From Brachionus plicatilis (lineage: Eukaryota; Rotifera; Eurotatoria; Ploima; Brachionidae): a DNA stretch of 21,921 bases. How positions within the stretch are numbered: position 1 is the stretch's first letter; each line of letters starts with the position of its first letter. Shown here piece after piece: positions 1 to 11,100 of this stretch. Under the pieces are notes generated by a model, which was not told where the DNA came from, searched no databases, and saw nothing but the letters and a program-made list of their open reading frames with translations. Made by a program: the position numbers and the translations under genes. The stretch lies in NCBI GenBank assembly GCA_010279815.1, contig QEOQ01000258.1, forward strand, positions 138,226-160,146, in the 5' to 3' direction.

Positions 1-322
1 AACTGTAGTCAATTACCGAGCCAATTAATGTTTTGTAAATATTAAGAAGGGTGTCTTTTTTCAACTTCCAAAATTTACTTGAAAGGATTTTTATAATATT
101 TATTCGATCAACGCATCGTCCTCTTATAAAATCAATTTGTGAATTGTAACACAAATTTTCATCAAATGTTATTCCTAAAAAATTGGATTTTTTTCGTAGG
201 GGATTTTTTTATTAAATAAATTTGCGTCAATATGTTGGTTTTTGGATGAGTTACCAGAGAAAATGACTTGGCTACATTTTTCAGCAGCCATTTTCATTTT
301 CCATTTAATCAACCATACTTCA
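1..322 (-). pseudogene. LINE reverse transcriptase fragment, frameshifted and cut at both ends
   Basis: The - strand reads as the part of a non-LTR retrotransposon RT just after the catalytic loop: VWLIKWKMKM, then AEKCSQVIFSG, then FLGITFDENL, RINIIKILSS and LLNIYKTLIGSVIDYS. A stop plus one-base frameshift near 175-190 separates the halves. WLIKWKMK and the IIKILS...YK.L.GS..DYS pattern are shared with the RT at 17827-18612, so both are the same LINE family. The fragment runs off the window at base 1 and stops at the N run at 323-325, beyond which the RT reading does not continue. Confidence 0.85.
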
Positions 323-325
323 NNN
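323..325. other. Assembly gap (NNN)
   Basis: Three unresolved bases. LINE coding sequence ends exactly here and simple AT-rich DNA follows, so the true gap may be longer than three bases or the join may be wrong. Confidence 0.95.
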
Positions 326-1500
326 AAAGTGAAATTATTTTATCTTTTTTTGAAAAAAAAAACTAAAATTTAAATAAAAGTAAAAAATTATAAAAATTTT
401 AAATAAATAATTTTTGTTATAAAGGCAGATGCTGACGGACCATTATCTTGCCAAAAACTCTATGTTTATTTATTCAAATCGTTTTTCTTTTTTTAACAAA
501 TTCAGTGTAAAATTCATAATTTAGCTTTGATTTAATTTTAAATTATGGTTCTAATTAATTTTTTTTTTCAAAAATATTTTTCATGTTGATGAAAGGAAGG
601 ACTAAGTTTCCATTCCAACCGACTAATGGCTTACCAAACTATATTTTAAATAAAAATAAAAAAATTATCTTTTCTTGTAGAACGTATTATGAGTCTCCTT
701 TTAGTCATAGCTAACAATGTTCAAAGACTGATTTAGAATTAATATCTTTATTAATCAAGAAAATACAACATAACTCTTTTTATACATATTCATTTTATAT
801 TGCAACCAGTGATAATTTAAGTATAAAAAGTTTACTAAGATACTAAATCAAGGATCCAAATTGAACATATTTTCACACGTTAACAGTAGATAGAAAAAAA
901 AATTTAATTTAACAATTTATTAAAAATCTATATATTAATTTTTCTACTATAATTAAATACATATAATTAAAACATATCTTAATCATATTGCAACCATGTG
1001 GGCTGAAAAGAAGGCTCTGCCATTCGGAACTGCCCTGGAAAAACTTTTCCTAAATTATTTTTTAAAAAATAAATAAAAAAAGTAGATAGAAAACATATGC
1101 TTTTTATTTTTTGGCACAGTCTTTTCTTAGAAGGGTTCGTTTGTTTTTTCTCACTACCATTAATTCACCTTATCTGATAGTTCAAAGAATACCTTAATTT
1201 CCAAAATTGAATTCGTTTTAATTTAAATAAATTTTTTTAAATAAAAATACTAATGTTCCGCATATTCAAAACGTCAACACTATCTCCAGAATCGATTTTT
1301 GACCGCAGATTCAAATTCTAAGTACCTGAAAGCCTCCAAAACAAGTATTTTAAAAAAATTTTGAAAAAAAAAATTTTGAACACTACCTCTAAAAGTCTTT
1401 ATATTTGAGTGCATGGTGTTTGTACTCTGAAGAAAATATCTAAGGCAAAAATAAATATATAATATAAAATGTACATATTCTGAAAGCGGAGAAGATAATC
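326..1500. other. AT-rich stretch with no recognised gene
   Basis: Mostly A/T runs with frequent stops in all frames. The only contrast is a GC-richer patch at about 982-1050. On the + strand that patch reads MWAEKKALPFGTALEKLF from an ATG at 996 to a stop after 26 codons; on the - strand it has an acceptor-like TTTTTCCAG. I cannot assign it. Confidence 0.5.
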
Positions 1501-1514
1501 TACGAAACGATGTG

Positions 1515-1706
1515 TTGAGTTCAGAGAAATTTAATTTCTGCTAAACTCTGCAAATTTAGCAGATTTTGATATTTGATGCAACTTTGAATGTTGCACTAAG
1601 TTGAATTTACAGAATTAAGTTTAAACATTTAGAAAAAAGTTATTCAATTTTTTTTTACATTTTTTTCTGTTCTTTTTGTCATTTTGTACTGAATTTCACA
1701 TAACCG
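1515..1706. repeat. Solo arm of the intron-4 foldback element family
   Basis: Segments such as CTGCTAAACTCTGCAAAT, TTTGATGCAACTTTGAATG, ACAGAATTAAGTTTAAAC and TTTTGTACTGAATTTCACA match, in the same order, the arms of the inverted-repeat element at 9791-10148. Only one arm is present here, so this is a decayed or half-deleted copy. Confidence 0.75.
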
Positions 1707-1709
1707 GAC

Positions 1710-2630
1710 TTTTTAAAAAAAAAAAAAATTTATGTCTTAACTCGGACTTTTGAAGAAAAAAAAAAAGTCAGGACTTGGACTTGAGACTTGTAACTTTTAA
1801 GCAACTCTGGTTAAATTTATATAAATTTGGCTTCGTTCAAATTTTACTCCAAGTAAAACCATCAAAAAAGTCTCATTTTTTAATAAAAACAAAACTAGTC
1901 CTCCAAAACACCATTTACCGCATTTTTTTTATTTCAGATTCTGAAACTAGAGGAAATTCTGTACAAAAAGTTGGGAGTAGTTTTTTTATTTCTTTTTTTT
2001 GTTTTTCGTATTTTTTAACCAAAAATTCATCTATATTTTGCACTAAAATAGTATTTTAAATTATATTTTCTATTTTCTAGACATATATTAAACAATTATT
2101 TTAATTTTCAAATAAATTTTATTAATTTAGCTAAGTAATTATATTTTAATTATTTATTTCATTTAGCGCCAATTCTGGTGATGTAGTAAAATTAAAAAAA
2201 AAAAAAAATAAAAAAATAATACAAATTAAAAATTGTTTTTTATTAAATTATTTAGTTAATTTAAATTCGAATAAAGGAAATATTAAGAAATTGTTCATTA
2301 AAAAGATTTAATTTTTTGCATAAGTATAAAATATTTTAATCTATTAATTATTCATTTAAACTTACAAAAAATTTTTAATGTTTTTTTTTTCCTGTGATTA
2401 TTAGCATGTTTTATAAGAAGGTTCAGAAGTATTTTTCGATGTTGATCTCTGTTATTTATTAGCTTAGTATTATAAATTTTTAAATATCCTTGATATTTTT
2501 AATTTGACCCTCCACTAAAATAAGTATTTATTATGGAACCATAACTGTATGCTTCAACTACAAAGCTTTTAGTGGATCTAAAAAGCTTGGTACTTTAAAA
2601 AATAACTTTTTTTATCAAATGAATCTGATT
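1710..2630. other. AT-rich stretch, nothing recognised
   Basis: Homopolymer-rich sequence. Short open runs, for instance around 1775-2059, consist of Phe, Ser, Lys and Leu codons expected from the base composition. No splice-consistent exon or known repeat was seen. Confidence 0.5.
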
Positions 2631-2638
2631 TAGATTTG

Positions 2639-2859
2639 GGGGCTCATCAGGGTTCATTTTAGGTCGACTATTTTTCATAATTTTCATTAATGACTTAGCA
2701 TATTTTTTATATGATATTTTGATCAAATTATTCGCTGATGACACATCAGCATCATTCAGTGACACAAGCTTTGACAATTTAACAAAAGAATTTTATCTTC
2801 CATTTGACGAAAAACTTCTATTCTTTCCGTTTATTAATTTTTACTGCCAAATTAGCTAA
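2639..2859 (+). pseudogene. LINE reverse transcriptase fragment with catalytic FADD
   Basis: The + strand reads GAHQGS, a frameshift of about two bases at 2657, then LGRLFFIIFINDLAYFLYD, LIKLFADDTSASFSD and further RT-like residues to a stop at 2857. This matches RT motifs B-prime (G.PQGS.LGPLLF..FINDL) and C (FADDT) of non-LTR retrotransposons. The frameshift and missing flanks show it is dead. It is on the opposite strand to the RT at 1-322 and looks like a different subfamily. Sequence beyond 2860 is open in another frame to 2992, but I cannot place it in an RT. Confidence 0.75.
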
Positions 2860-3205
2860 TGAAAAGATAGTCCCTATCGAACTAAAAGATGAGTTATGCA
2901 TGGCCAAGTTATACAATATCCATTTTAACTTGAGTAGCAATAAAACTAGCAAAGTTCGTCCAAATTTTTCAAGAACCAAGTTTGAATTATAATTAACTAG
3001 CTGAGGGATCTAGATTTTTATTCAAATTTAAAAAAAAATTTTTTAAAATCTGTTCAAAGATCTAGATCGAATTGAAAATGTTTTTATAAATAGCAACAAA
3101 AACATAAGCAACGATATGAATTGCAAATTTTATAATACAAAAATTTAGAATATTTTATTATTATTTTTTTTTGTCTCTTTAATTTAATTAGTTTTAATTT
3201 ATTTT

Positions 3206-3270
3206 AAAGATTAATTTGAATTTAATCATTATCTTTATGGAAGATAATGATTAAATTTTAATTAATCTTT
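3206..3270. repeat. 65-nt near-perfect hairpin
   Basis: Bases 3206-3235 pair with 3241-3270 (28 of 30 complementary) around a 5-nt TATGG loop. It may be a tiny foldback element or a transcribed hairpin; its strong AT content makes an RNA role doubtful. Confidence 0.8.
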
Positions 3271-3529
3271 GTCTTATAAAATGACTCAACATCTCTCGGA
3301 TGAGTTCTTACTTCTAGTCGTTGGGTCTAAATAAGAATTCAAATAAATTAAAGAATAATCTTAAAAAATTTAAAAACTTTGATTCCCAAGTTAAATAATT
3401 CAAATTTCGAAAAAAAAAGTAAAAAAAAAATAAACTATTGAAAATGAACAGCTTAAATTTTTTCAATTTTAAAATTAATATTTTTTTCAAAATCTTTTTT
3501 ATTTTTATAAAATGGAAAATTTTAAAATA

Positions 3530-4659
3530 CAGTGCTGCTACGATACCATGAATTCACCATATTTTACTAAAAAAACGGTATTTAATCATAAAATAACTAT
3601 AAATTTCGTAGATTTCCCATAATTATTGTAAAATTCAGTCAAAAAAAAATTCCAAAATTTCTCGAAAAAAAAAATTCTTATTAAAAAAAATTGAATTTTT
3701 TCAAAAGTAAAAAAAATAAAATTTGACTAACTTTTTTGACCAAAAATTACCTAAATTCCAGTAAATTATTGTTAAAAATGGTGAAAAATCAAGCAAAAGG
3801 GAAAAATTAATTTTTTTTTGATATTATTTTTCACAACTTGTGAAAATTTAAATTAAATTTTTATTTACAAAATATCAAGAAAATACTTAGGGATCCAAAA
3901 AGAATTTAATTAATTTTAAGTATTTTATTTTAATTTTTTTCGTAGCTAACTTATGTTTTTTTTTTGTTTTATATAAAAATTGATCATGGAAAAATTGTGA
4001 TGTTTCAGATTTATATTTAAAAAATATATGAGAATAACTTTTGCAATCGTATCACATTAAAATTTTATAATATCAAACGTAGTTTTTATTGTTCTAAAAC
4101 AAAAATCATTAAATTATATATCATAATAATCTTACATTTTTGTATCTATAAAAAAAATTCGATTTTTGAAATTTAATAAATATCTTGAAGTGTAAAAAAA
4201 TTTAATATAATAATTTAATTTAATTTAATATAATATATTAATTTAATATATAATATTTATATATTAAATTATATATAATTTAATATATAATATTTATATA
4301 AATTATATATAATTTAATATAATAATAAAATATTTCCTTTTGTTGATATTTTACCATTTTCACCTTTTTAGAAAATAATTTACCGAAATTTACGTTAATT
4401 TTGTTCCAAAAAGTCAATCAAATTTTATTTTTTTTACTTTATGAAAAAATTCAAAAAAATTTTTTTTTAATGAATATTGGTTTTTTCTAGAAATTTGGAA
4501 TTTTTTTTTCAATTTTACAATAATTATGGGAAATTTACGATAATTTTCGTTATTTTACGATAAATACCGTTTTTTAGATTAGCATATTTTACACTAAATA
4601 TGGTACAATTTCGTGAATTTACCATAATTTACGTTAAATATGGTATCGTAGCAGCACTG
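3530..4659. mobile_element. Foldback DNA element with TA target duplication, 1130 bp
   Basis: Begins CAGTGCTGCTACGATACCA and ends with the exact inverse TGGTATCGTAGCAGCACTG; both ends are flanked by TA (3528-3529 and 4660-4661). Inverted similarity continues inward for roughly 300 bp on each side (about 3530-3815 against 4335-4659), including CCATAATTATTGTAAAATT and its inverse. The middle holds an AT-only repeat (see 4202-4330) and no transposase ORF. The TA duplication and CAGT ends suggest a non-autonomous Tc1/mariner-type element, but the very long arms are foldback-like. Confidence 0.85.
4202..4330. repeat. AT-only tandem repeat at the centre of the foldback element
   Basis: Reiterated blocks of TTTAATATA, ATATTTATAT and TAATTTAATATA in an almost purely A/T tract between the two arms of the 3530-4659 element. 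Confidence 0.7.
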
Positions 4660-4661
4660 TA

Positions 4662-5340
4662 AGTGGCCTTTTGAATTTTTATGATCAAATTTTCAAAAAT
4701 TTTCGTACAGAAAATAATTCTCGAGCATAAAAAAAAAAAAAAACAAAGAGATATTTTCATGTGTAGCAAACCATGTTAAATCATACCTAAGTATTATTGT
4801 TCATACATTAATTTTTTGCACAGACATATTATTCATCAGATATAAAAAAAATTCGGTTTAACAATAAATGTCTTCTTTGAAAATATGCTTCTTCAATAAA
4901 TTTCAAATTAAAAATTCCTTTAAATTTTTATTTTAATGATAATTTTTAAGCATCATCATTACAACTTTAATTTGCCAGATGACTCAATTGCTGTTTAAAA
5001 TAAATAATTTATTAAGAGTATGATGATCGCTCTAATAAAGCTCAAATGGATCGGATATTTATTTATTGTGAAAATAAAATGAAGCTCAGTTATAAAATAT
5101 TTTAAGATCTTTTTTTTTCCATTATTTTAGTTGAATGTACCCAAAAAATGGTTATAACAAATTTAAATTGAAAAAAAAAATAAAAAATTTCTAAAGAACC
5201 CGAAGAATTCTTCTCAACATTTTATTTTTGAATAATTTTTTTTTTAAGTAGTACCATATTACACCATATTATTATTGTGCCATAATTTTAATCAGTTTTT
5301 TGATGATAATTTAAAAAAAATTCTCACTTTATTCAGAAAA
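4662..5340. other. AT-rich spacer, nothing recognised
   Basis: No open frame, splice-consistent exon or inverted repeat of note was seen between the two foldback elements. Confidence 0.5.
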
Positions 5341-5394
5341 ATTGGCTTTACCTAAAAGATGGATCCAGATGGACGGATGCGGATTGGCGGAACC

Positions 5395-6236
5395 GGATTT
5401 CTGGTACCTAAAGGACGGATTATTTATACGGATTTTAGTTAGAACTAAAACACGGATCCGCATCTAATGAAAATTTTTATTTTACTTAGACTTAGCTTCA
5501 ACAAAATATCATTATTTATTTTTTTATATTTACAGCTGATTTTTTTAAAAGTACATGAGTCAATTTGGATAGAATAGCAAACAATTTGATTTTGACAATT
5601 TGAAGTTTATGATCAATTTTTGATGCTCAAAATTATCAAATCAAACTAAAAATGTAAAATAAATTTTAATTTTTCAATAGAATTAGTGCAGAGGTAAATT
5701 TTTGGTTTTAACATACTTTGTTAAATCTAAAGGTAAAATCTGCAAAAGCCTTCAAAAAAATTATCCACTTAAAATAGCATCATTTCGATGGTGTGCATTC
5801 TGCATTGTGCTTTTTGATAGTGCAGAATTTATTTTTTTATTTAACATAGTATGTTAAATCCAAAAATATATCTCTGCATTATTTCTATTAAGAAATAACA
5901 ATTTATTTGATAGTTTTAGTTTAATTTGATCATTTTGAGCATCATAAAATTGATCATAAACTTCAAATTGTCATTTTTTTTCTCTTTTATTGTAAATAAA
6001 AAAATCAAGATAAAAAAAAATATTTTATTATAGATTTCTCAATTAATTAAGATATACTTAAGAGTATTTTTCAAATTAACACCCTCTTCATATGAGTTAG
6101 TCAATGTCTTTTTAATCTGTCAAAATTTGTATTAATAAAATTTTTACAAGAAATTTTTTTTTAACCCGGATCTGTCTTTTAGCGCTCTAATCCGAGCAAA
6201 AATAATCCGTCTTTTAAGTATAACCAGAAAAATTCC
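5395..6236. mobile_element. Second foldback element, long imperfect arms
   Basis: Left-arm segments GACAATTTGAAGTTTATGAT, TGATGCTCAAAAT and TTTAACATACTTTGTTAAAT recur inverted, in reverse order, at about 5825-5975. The outer parts also pair: GGACGGATTATTT near 5411 with AATAATCCGTCTTTT near 6201. Arms are roughly 350-400 bp around a centre near 5780. No ORF is present. The CGGAT-rich block at 5360-5460 contains short direct duplications, so the exact left border is unsure and I could not define a target duplication. Confidence 0.7.
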
Positions 6237-6239
6237 TAG

Positions 6240-7700
6240 CTCATATTTTTTTTCAATGTGATATAAAATTGGGTATTTTTTTCAGAAATCCCAGCTGATT
6301 GTAGAAAAATTTTTTTAGCACTTGAAAAAACTTAAGAAACAGTGCCTTGAATCCTTAATATCCTAATAGTTTTAAATTTAGATGAGCGTCATATATTCAA
6401 CATAAAAAACTATTGTTTATCAAGAAATAAAAATTTAACAATCTTTGATCTAAAATCATAAACATATAATGTCTAATTAAACAAAATTTTCAACCATACT
6501 AAACAATGTTTTTAGAATTCAAAAATTTTTTCATATTTTAAAAAATGATGATAAATAATTAGGAATGTGAATTATGTAAAATGGCAATCGTTTGGTCCAA
6601 GCCTAGATGCTTACTCTATTCACATTTTTCAGCATTCAACATATTCGATTTTCTAATTTACTATTATTTTCTATTATTTATTTTCTAATTTAATTCGATT
6701 TTTTACTCCAAGAATTTTTTTAGTAAATTTTTTTTTTAAAAGTGATTGAAAAAAAAAACTTGGACCAGTTAAATTATAAAAAATGAAAAAAATTTTAAAT
6801 TTTTTTTTTTGCTGATTAAATTGTTTAAAATTTTAATGATATTTGGCACAATATATGTCTTTTGAAAAAATAAAAAATCAATTTCTCACCTACACCAAAT
6901 TTTGATTGATTTCATCCAATTATTTGCTTGATTTATTTTATTTACTTCATATTTTCATGTAGAGACAGATAATGAAAAATAAACTCTTAAAATCGTTTTT
7001 CTTCCTTTATATTCATTTTTTCGGTATTCATATTTAAATTGAAAATTCCAAAAGCAAAATTAAAAATGTGTTGCACCATCTGACACAACTGTTCTAAAGT
7101 GATCTAATGTTTCTTATATTGACTTTTATCTAAATAAAAAAACTTGATCAAAATGTTTAACGTTTGTCTTCAAGTCGAATTTTGGCTTGGAAAAAAAAAT
7201 GAATTTCCATTTCATTCCAAGCCATCTGCAACAAAACAAAAATGAGTAATGCTCGTTTGTGTCTTTTGAAATTTTTTGCCTAGGACTGATTCATAGAAGA
7301 AAAAAAAGAAATGTTTTGACGCATACCAATTTTTAGATATTTTTGAAAGAAAATAAAAATTATTTTTTTTTGGAAGCTCAGACAGCTTGGCAATTTATTA
7401 TCTTGGCAAGAACATTAGACTTGTGAGTGAGAGTATTTTTGGAAAAAGAGAAAATTTAGTTTTTAGTTGTTTATTTATTTGGAGTGTCTAATAAAAACAG
7501 TGATGAAGAGTTGACAGAAAATTGGTGCTGAATTTGTGTATGATCGGAGGATTTTTTGTTTGTGAGCATCAGATGAACAATGATGGTAGGTGCTTTATTG
7601 AGCCATTGTATGCATGCAGAAAGAATTGACATAGACAATTAGAGCTGCTCAGTTGAGTAAGCTTACGTTTAAAATTCTTTTGCATAACATTCAATAAAAT
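6240..7700. other. AT-rich intergenic stretch upstream of the PLP enzyme gene
   Basis: No gene recognised. A short inverted repeat (TGGCTTGGAA and TTCCAAGCCA, about 7189-7224) is present. On the - strand about 7500-7630 is open for some 45 codons without homology or clear splice sites; its somewhat higher GC might mean untranslated or exonic sequence of the gene suggested by the 7809-7889 exon. Confidence 0.4.
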
Positions 7701-7705
7701 ATTCG

Positions 7706-7774
7706 TCAATTAAAATACCAAACGAATAAAATAAAAATCAAATTTAATTTCTTACATTTGGTATTTTAAATTGA
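7706..7774. repeat. Small snapback repeat
   Basis: TCAATTAAAATACCAAA (from 7706) is mirrored by TTTGGTATTTTAAATTGA (to 7774) with a single-base indel and a loop of about 34 nt. Confidence 0.55.
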
Positions 7775-7808
7775 ACAATGATGGTTCGATGTGTGTGTAT
7801 ACACATAC

Positions 7809-7889
7809 CAATTTAGTCCATTGGTCGAGAGCCAGGGCCCGTTTGATGGCGTGCCTTTGTGCTAATGTGATGCCGAGCGACTCAGATCT
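7809..7889 (-). CDS. Candidate internal exon of an unidentified - strand gene
   Basis: This 81-nt block is strikingly GC-rich for its surroundings. Read on the - strand it is bounded by TAG (acceptor, 7892-7890) and GTATGT (donor, 7808-7803) and is open for exactly 27 codons, phase 0 at both ends. The peptide contains SLGITLAQRHAIKRAL, which loosely recalls the last helix of SAM domains (an LGI-x-R-x-I pattern); that likeness is weak. It lies about 230 bp upstream of the PLP enzyme start and points away from it. I could not find convincing partner exons. It could instead be a conserved non-coding element; I checked for tRNA box motifs and saw none. Confidence 0.35.
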
Positions 7890-8122
7890 CTATACATAGA
7901 ATCATCGCAAATTTATTTAAAAATTTGAGCTATTTTAATAATAAAACAAAAACTAAAATTATTTCATGCTTGGATTGTTCTTACCAACTATCAAATAAAT
8001 AAGAATAAAATTCCTCTAAGATTACATATTCATTTTTTTATTCATTTTTTTTATTTTTTATTAACATTTTTTTTTCTATTACCAAGTCTAGATTGTAAGC
8101 CTTTAATCAATTTTAGAAAATA

Positions 8123-11100
8123 ATGAGTAAAAATCATCATCCTCAGAGCAAGGATAGAAAAAGTAATTTTTGTTGAAAATTAGCGGAACTTTAGCTTAAT
8201 TTTGTGTTTGCATTCAGAATATGAGTCCATGTACGATTTGATAGCCAAGTCGGAAATTGGTAACAAAGAAGTTTTCAGAACGCCGTTTGGCCTCAGAAAA
8301 ATAGTCTACTGTGACTATACAGCTAGTGGACGAGCTCTCTCGTTCATCGAGGACTTTATTCGCAACGAGGTTCTGCGCGAATACGCCAACACACATTCCA
8401 CGGCCACAGTATCAGCCGTTCAGACAACCATATTCCGCAACGAAGCCAGGTTTGTCTTCTCAACTAGCACTCCCTTCTTAGCTTAAGTGTCAGCTTGTTT
8501 TTTTTTTTTCAATTTAGAGACATAATCAAATCATGTGTGAACGCGTCCGATGAGGACGTTCTCTTGTTTGTCGGCTCCGGCGTCACTGGCGCCATACACA
8601 AGCTCATTGGTGCCCTAGCTTTCACCGAACCTCCGGTAAGATTTGTTTATTTTTTGCCAACGCGTTTGACTTGACTGTGTTTGTTAAGGTTGTTGTTGTG
8701 TCGCCTTTTGAACATCATTCTAACTTGATACCGTGGCGCGAAACTTTTGCTGAGGTAACTTTTTTAATATATTTTTTTTTTTCATATAAATTATTTTTTT
8801 ATAAATTAAACAAAAAAAAATCTTGTAGATAATTTTATTCAAATACATTAAAATGAATGAAAAGATAAATTTTTGAATATTTTTTCGTTTTAGTAAATTA
8901 TGCTTTTTTGGAGAGAAAAAAAAAATTTACCAGAACTATTTTTTTGTTATATATTTTTTTTAAATGATTCTGCATACCATTTGTCAAAATGACACTTATC
9001 TCAAATCAAAGATGGCAAAATTTTTTTCATTTTTTTTCTTCAAATTTGACATTAGGGCTGTAATGGCACAATTTTTGTTCAGCTTTAAAGTTTTGTTGAA
9101 ATATGAAGGCGATGATAGTTCGCTTTGTGATATAGCTACATCTTTGTCGGTATCACTGGAAAGTTAATTAACTTAATCATGAGCGTTAAAGTTAGAAGGA
9201 GCATAAATACATTCTCCAATACGTCTAACGAGAAAGATCGGATAGACGGGACCAAGGGTACTTAAGCAAACATTACATCTGGCAACGAGGATAAAAGCGC
9301 CATAAGACTAATAAAAGTGCTTCTCGGAGGCAGTAATGTTTATAGAAAGTTCAACGGTTACCTGACGAGTGTCAGTTAGTGCCTGGGAAAAATAATAGCC
9401 TATACCTAATGCCGGTCATTGGTGATCCGGCAGTGGTCACAATGGTCGACAGCTTTTGCTTCACAAAAGCGGGGGAAGATGTGATATATCGACATCGTTG
9501 TCGATATCACTGGAAAGTTAATTAACTTAAAGCTAAGAAGGTGTATAAATACATGCTCCAATACGTCTAACGAGAGAAATCGGATTGACAGGCCCAATGG
9601 TACTAATGTAAACATTACACACTTATTCTTAATTAATTGCCACTGAGACCTTTTAAATTTTTTTCATTGCACTTTCGAACACCTTTCTAAAGCTATTGCA
9701 ATTAATTTCATTGCAACGCTGAGCCAAACTATACCAAGAGTAAAGTATGATTCATCATCAATTACTAATTTTTTGTTGACTATTAATTAAAGGTTTCGTG
9801 AAATTCAGTACAAAAAAGAGCAGAATAAAGTGTAAAGATATTGAATAACTTTTTTATTAAAGGTTTAAACTTAATTCTGTGAATGCAGAATAGTGCAACA
9901 TTCAAAGTTGCATCAGATATCAAGGTCTGAAAAATTTGCAGAGTTTAGCAGAAATTAGATTTCAATGTGTTCAAGCGCAGTGCATTTTGCAGAAATTTTG
10001 CACATCATTAGCAGACTTTTACAGTTGATGCAACTTTGAATGTTGCACCATTCTGCATTCACAGAATTTAGTTTAAACAAATTAGAAAAAAAGTTTTTCA
10101 ATTTTTTATTGTTCTTTTTATCATTTTGTACTGAACTTCACAAAATCTTTTTTAAAAGCATTCGACGACATTTCAGCCATATTTTTCTGTATTCTTTAAT
10201 TACTATTTAGCTGAAATTTCTTCATTCTTCATTTTTATTCTTGATGTTTATTTTGATTTTTTGAAATTTTTCCAATACAAGTAAAGTGTCACTTGGACTT
10301 CATGGTCTTGTGTTTTGCGACTTGTATGGAATATTTTGCCATTATCTTATTTATTTATTTGTTAAACTGTGGCTAGCTAAAGCTCCCTCGGTTAAAAAAA
10401 CAAACAATTAATAAATTAAAAATTAAAATTAAATGTAAGTAATGAAAAGTTCAGGAAAACCAGTTTGACTACTAATTCAACAGAATGACTCAATACTTCC
10501 TTAATACCCTTTGTCTCTTTTATTTTTCTTTTACTTTTTAACTTATCTAATTTACATTAGATTTTTTATATTATATATAAAAATTAAAATTTTTAAAAAA
10601 GGTAAATGTCTTTTAAAAAGTCGTACTAAAATATAGAAGTTCTTGGATAAAAAATTTGACTTAGAATTAGACTTGATCTTAATGGTTGATGAAATAAAAA
10701 AGCGTTGTTTAGTTTAGGGTTAAACTCAATAAAATTTATTTTATATCATTTCATAGTTTAATAGCGTGGCACTATTAAATAAATTAAAAATAAGATTTTC
10801 TATTCTAAGTCTTTATTCAAAACTCTGACTGAAACTAAAATACAACATAAATATATAGAGAGAGACAGGCCTGGGGCACATGAAGTGTTACATTAGCTTA
10901 TTTTAATATTTTTATTTTTTTATTTATTTGAATTAATTTTATCTGATTAGAGATTAAACATTATTTCCTCTTAGTAATTCTACCTTTTCTTTCTTTTTAG
11001 AATTTTTAAGCATTCAGAACTTTTATTATTTTTTTTATTTTTTATTTAATTTATAGATTACATTTTTAAAGACTATGAGTATTTTTTTAAATTGTTTGTC

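Larger units (their letters stand above)
9126..9619. mobile_element. Miniature LTR retrotransposon (TRIM-like), 494 bp, in intron 4
   Basis: Two direct repeats, 9126-9277 and 9480-9619, both start TGTGATATA and end AAACATTACA, so each has the TG...CA ends of an LTR. Each holds a TATAAATA-like box and shares CAATACGTCTAACGAGA. Two bases after the left LTR is TGGCAACGAGG (9280-9290), a TGG-starting primer-binding site; just before the right LTR is the purine tract AAAAGCGGGGGAAGA (9465-9479). Flanks CGCTT (9121-9125) and CACTT (9620-9624) look like a decayed 5-bp target duplication. The internal region of about 200 bp has no gag or pol ORF. The LTRs have diverged by substitutions and small indels, so the insertion is old. 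Confidence 0.85.

Noticed and set aside
1775..2059. + strand ORF of 94 residues
   Set aside because: Composition-driven Phe/Ser/Leu/Lys frame; no motif, splice site or homology.
2730..2750. Hammerhead ribozyme core (CTGATGA)
   Set aside because: The bases belong to the RT FADD codons and the other conserved ribozyme parts are absent.
2595..2777. - strand ORF of 60 residues
   Set aside because: Antisense of the + strand RT relic with FADD at 2639-2859.
7809..7889. tRNA gene in the GC-rich island
   Set aside because: No A-box or B-box (GGTTCGA-type) pattern and no cloverleaf pairing that I could draw.
8214..8396. - strand ORF of 60 residues
   Set aside because: Shadow of exon 2 of the PLP enzyme.
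8964..9167. + strand ORF of 67 residues in intron 4
   Set aside because: Phe/Lys/Leu-rich noise from A/T runs that continues into the left LTR; no start context or homology.
9406..9615. - strand ORF of 69 residues
   Set aside because: Overlaps the internal region and right LTR of the miniature LTR element; no similarity to gag or pol.
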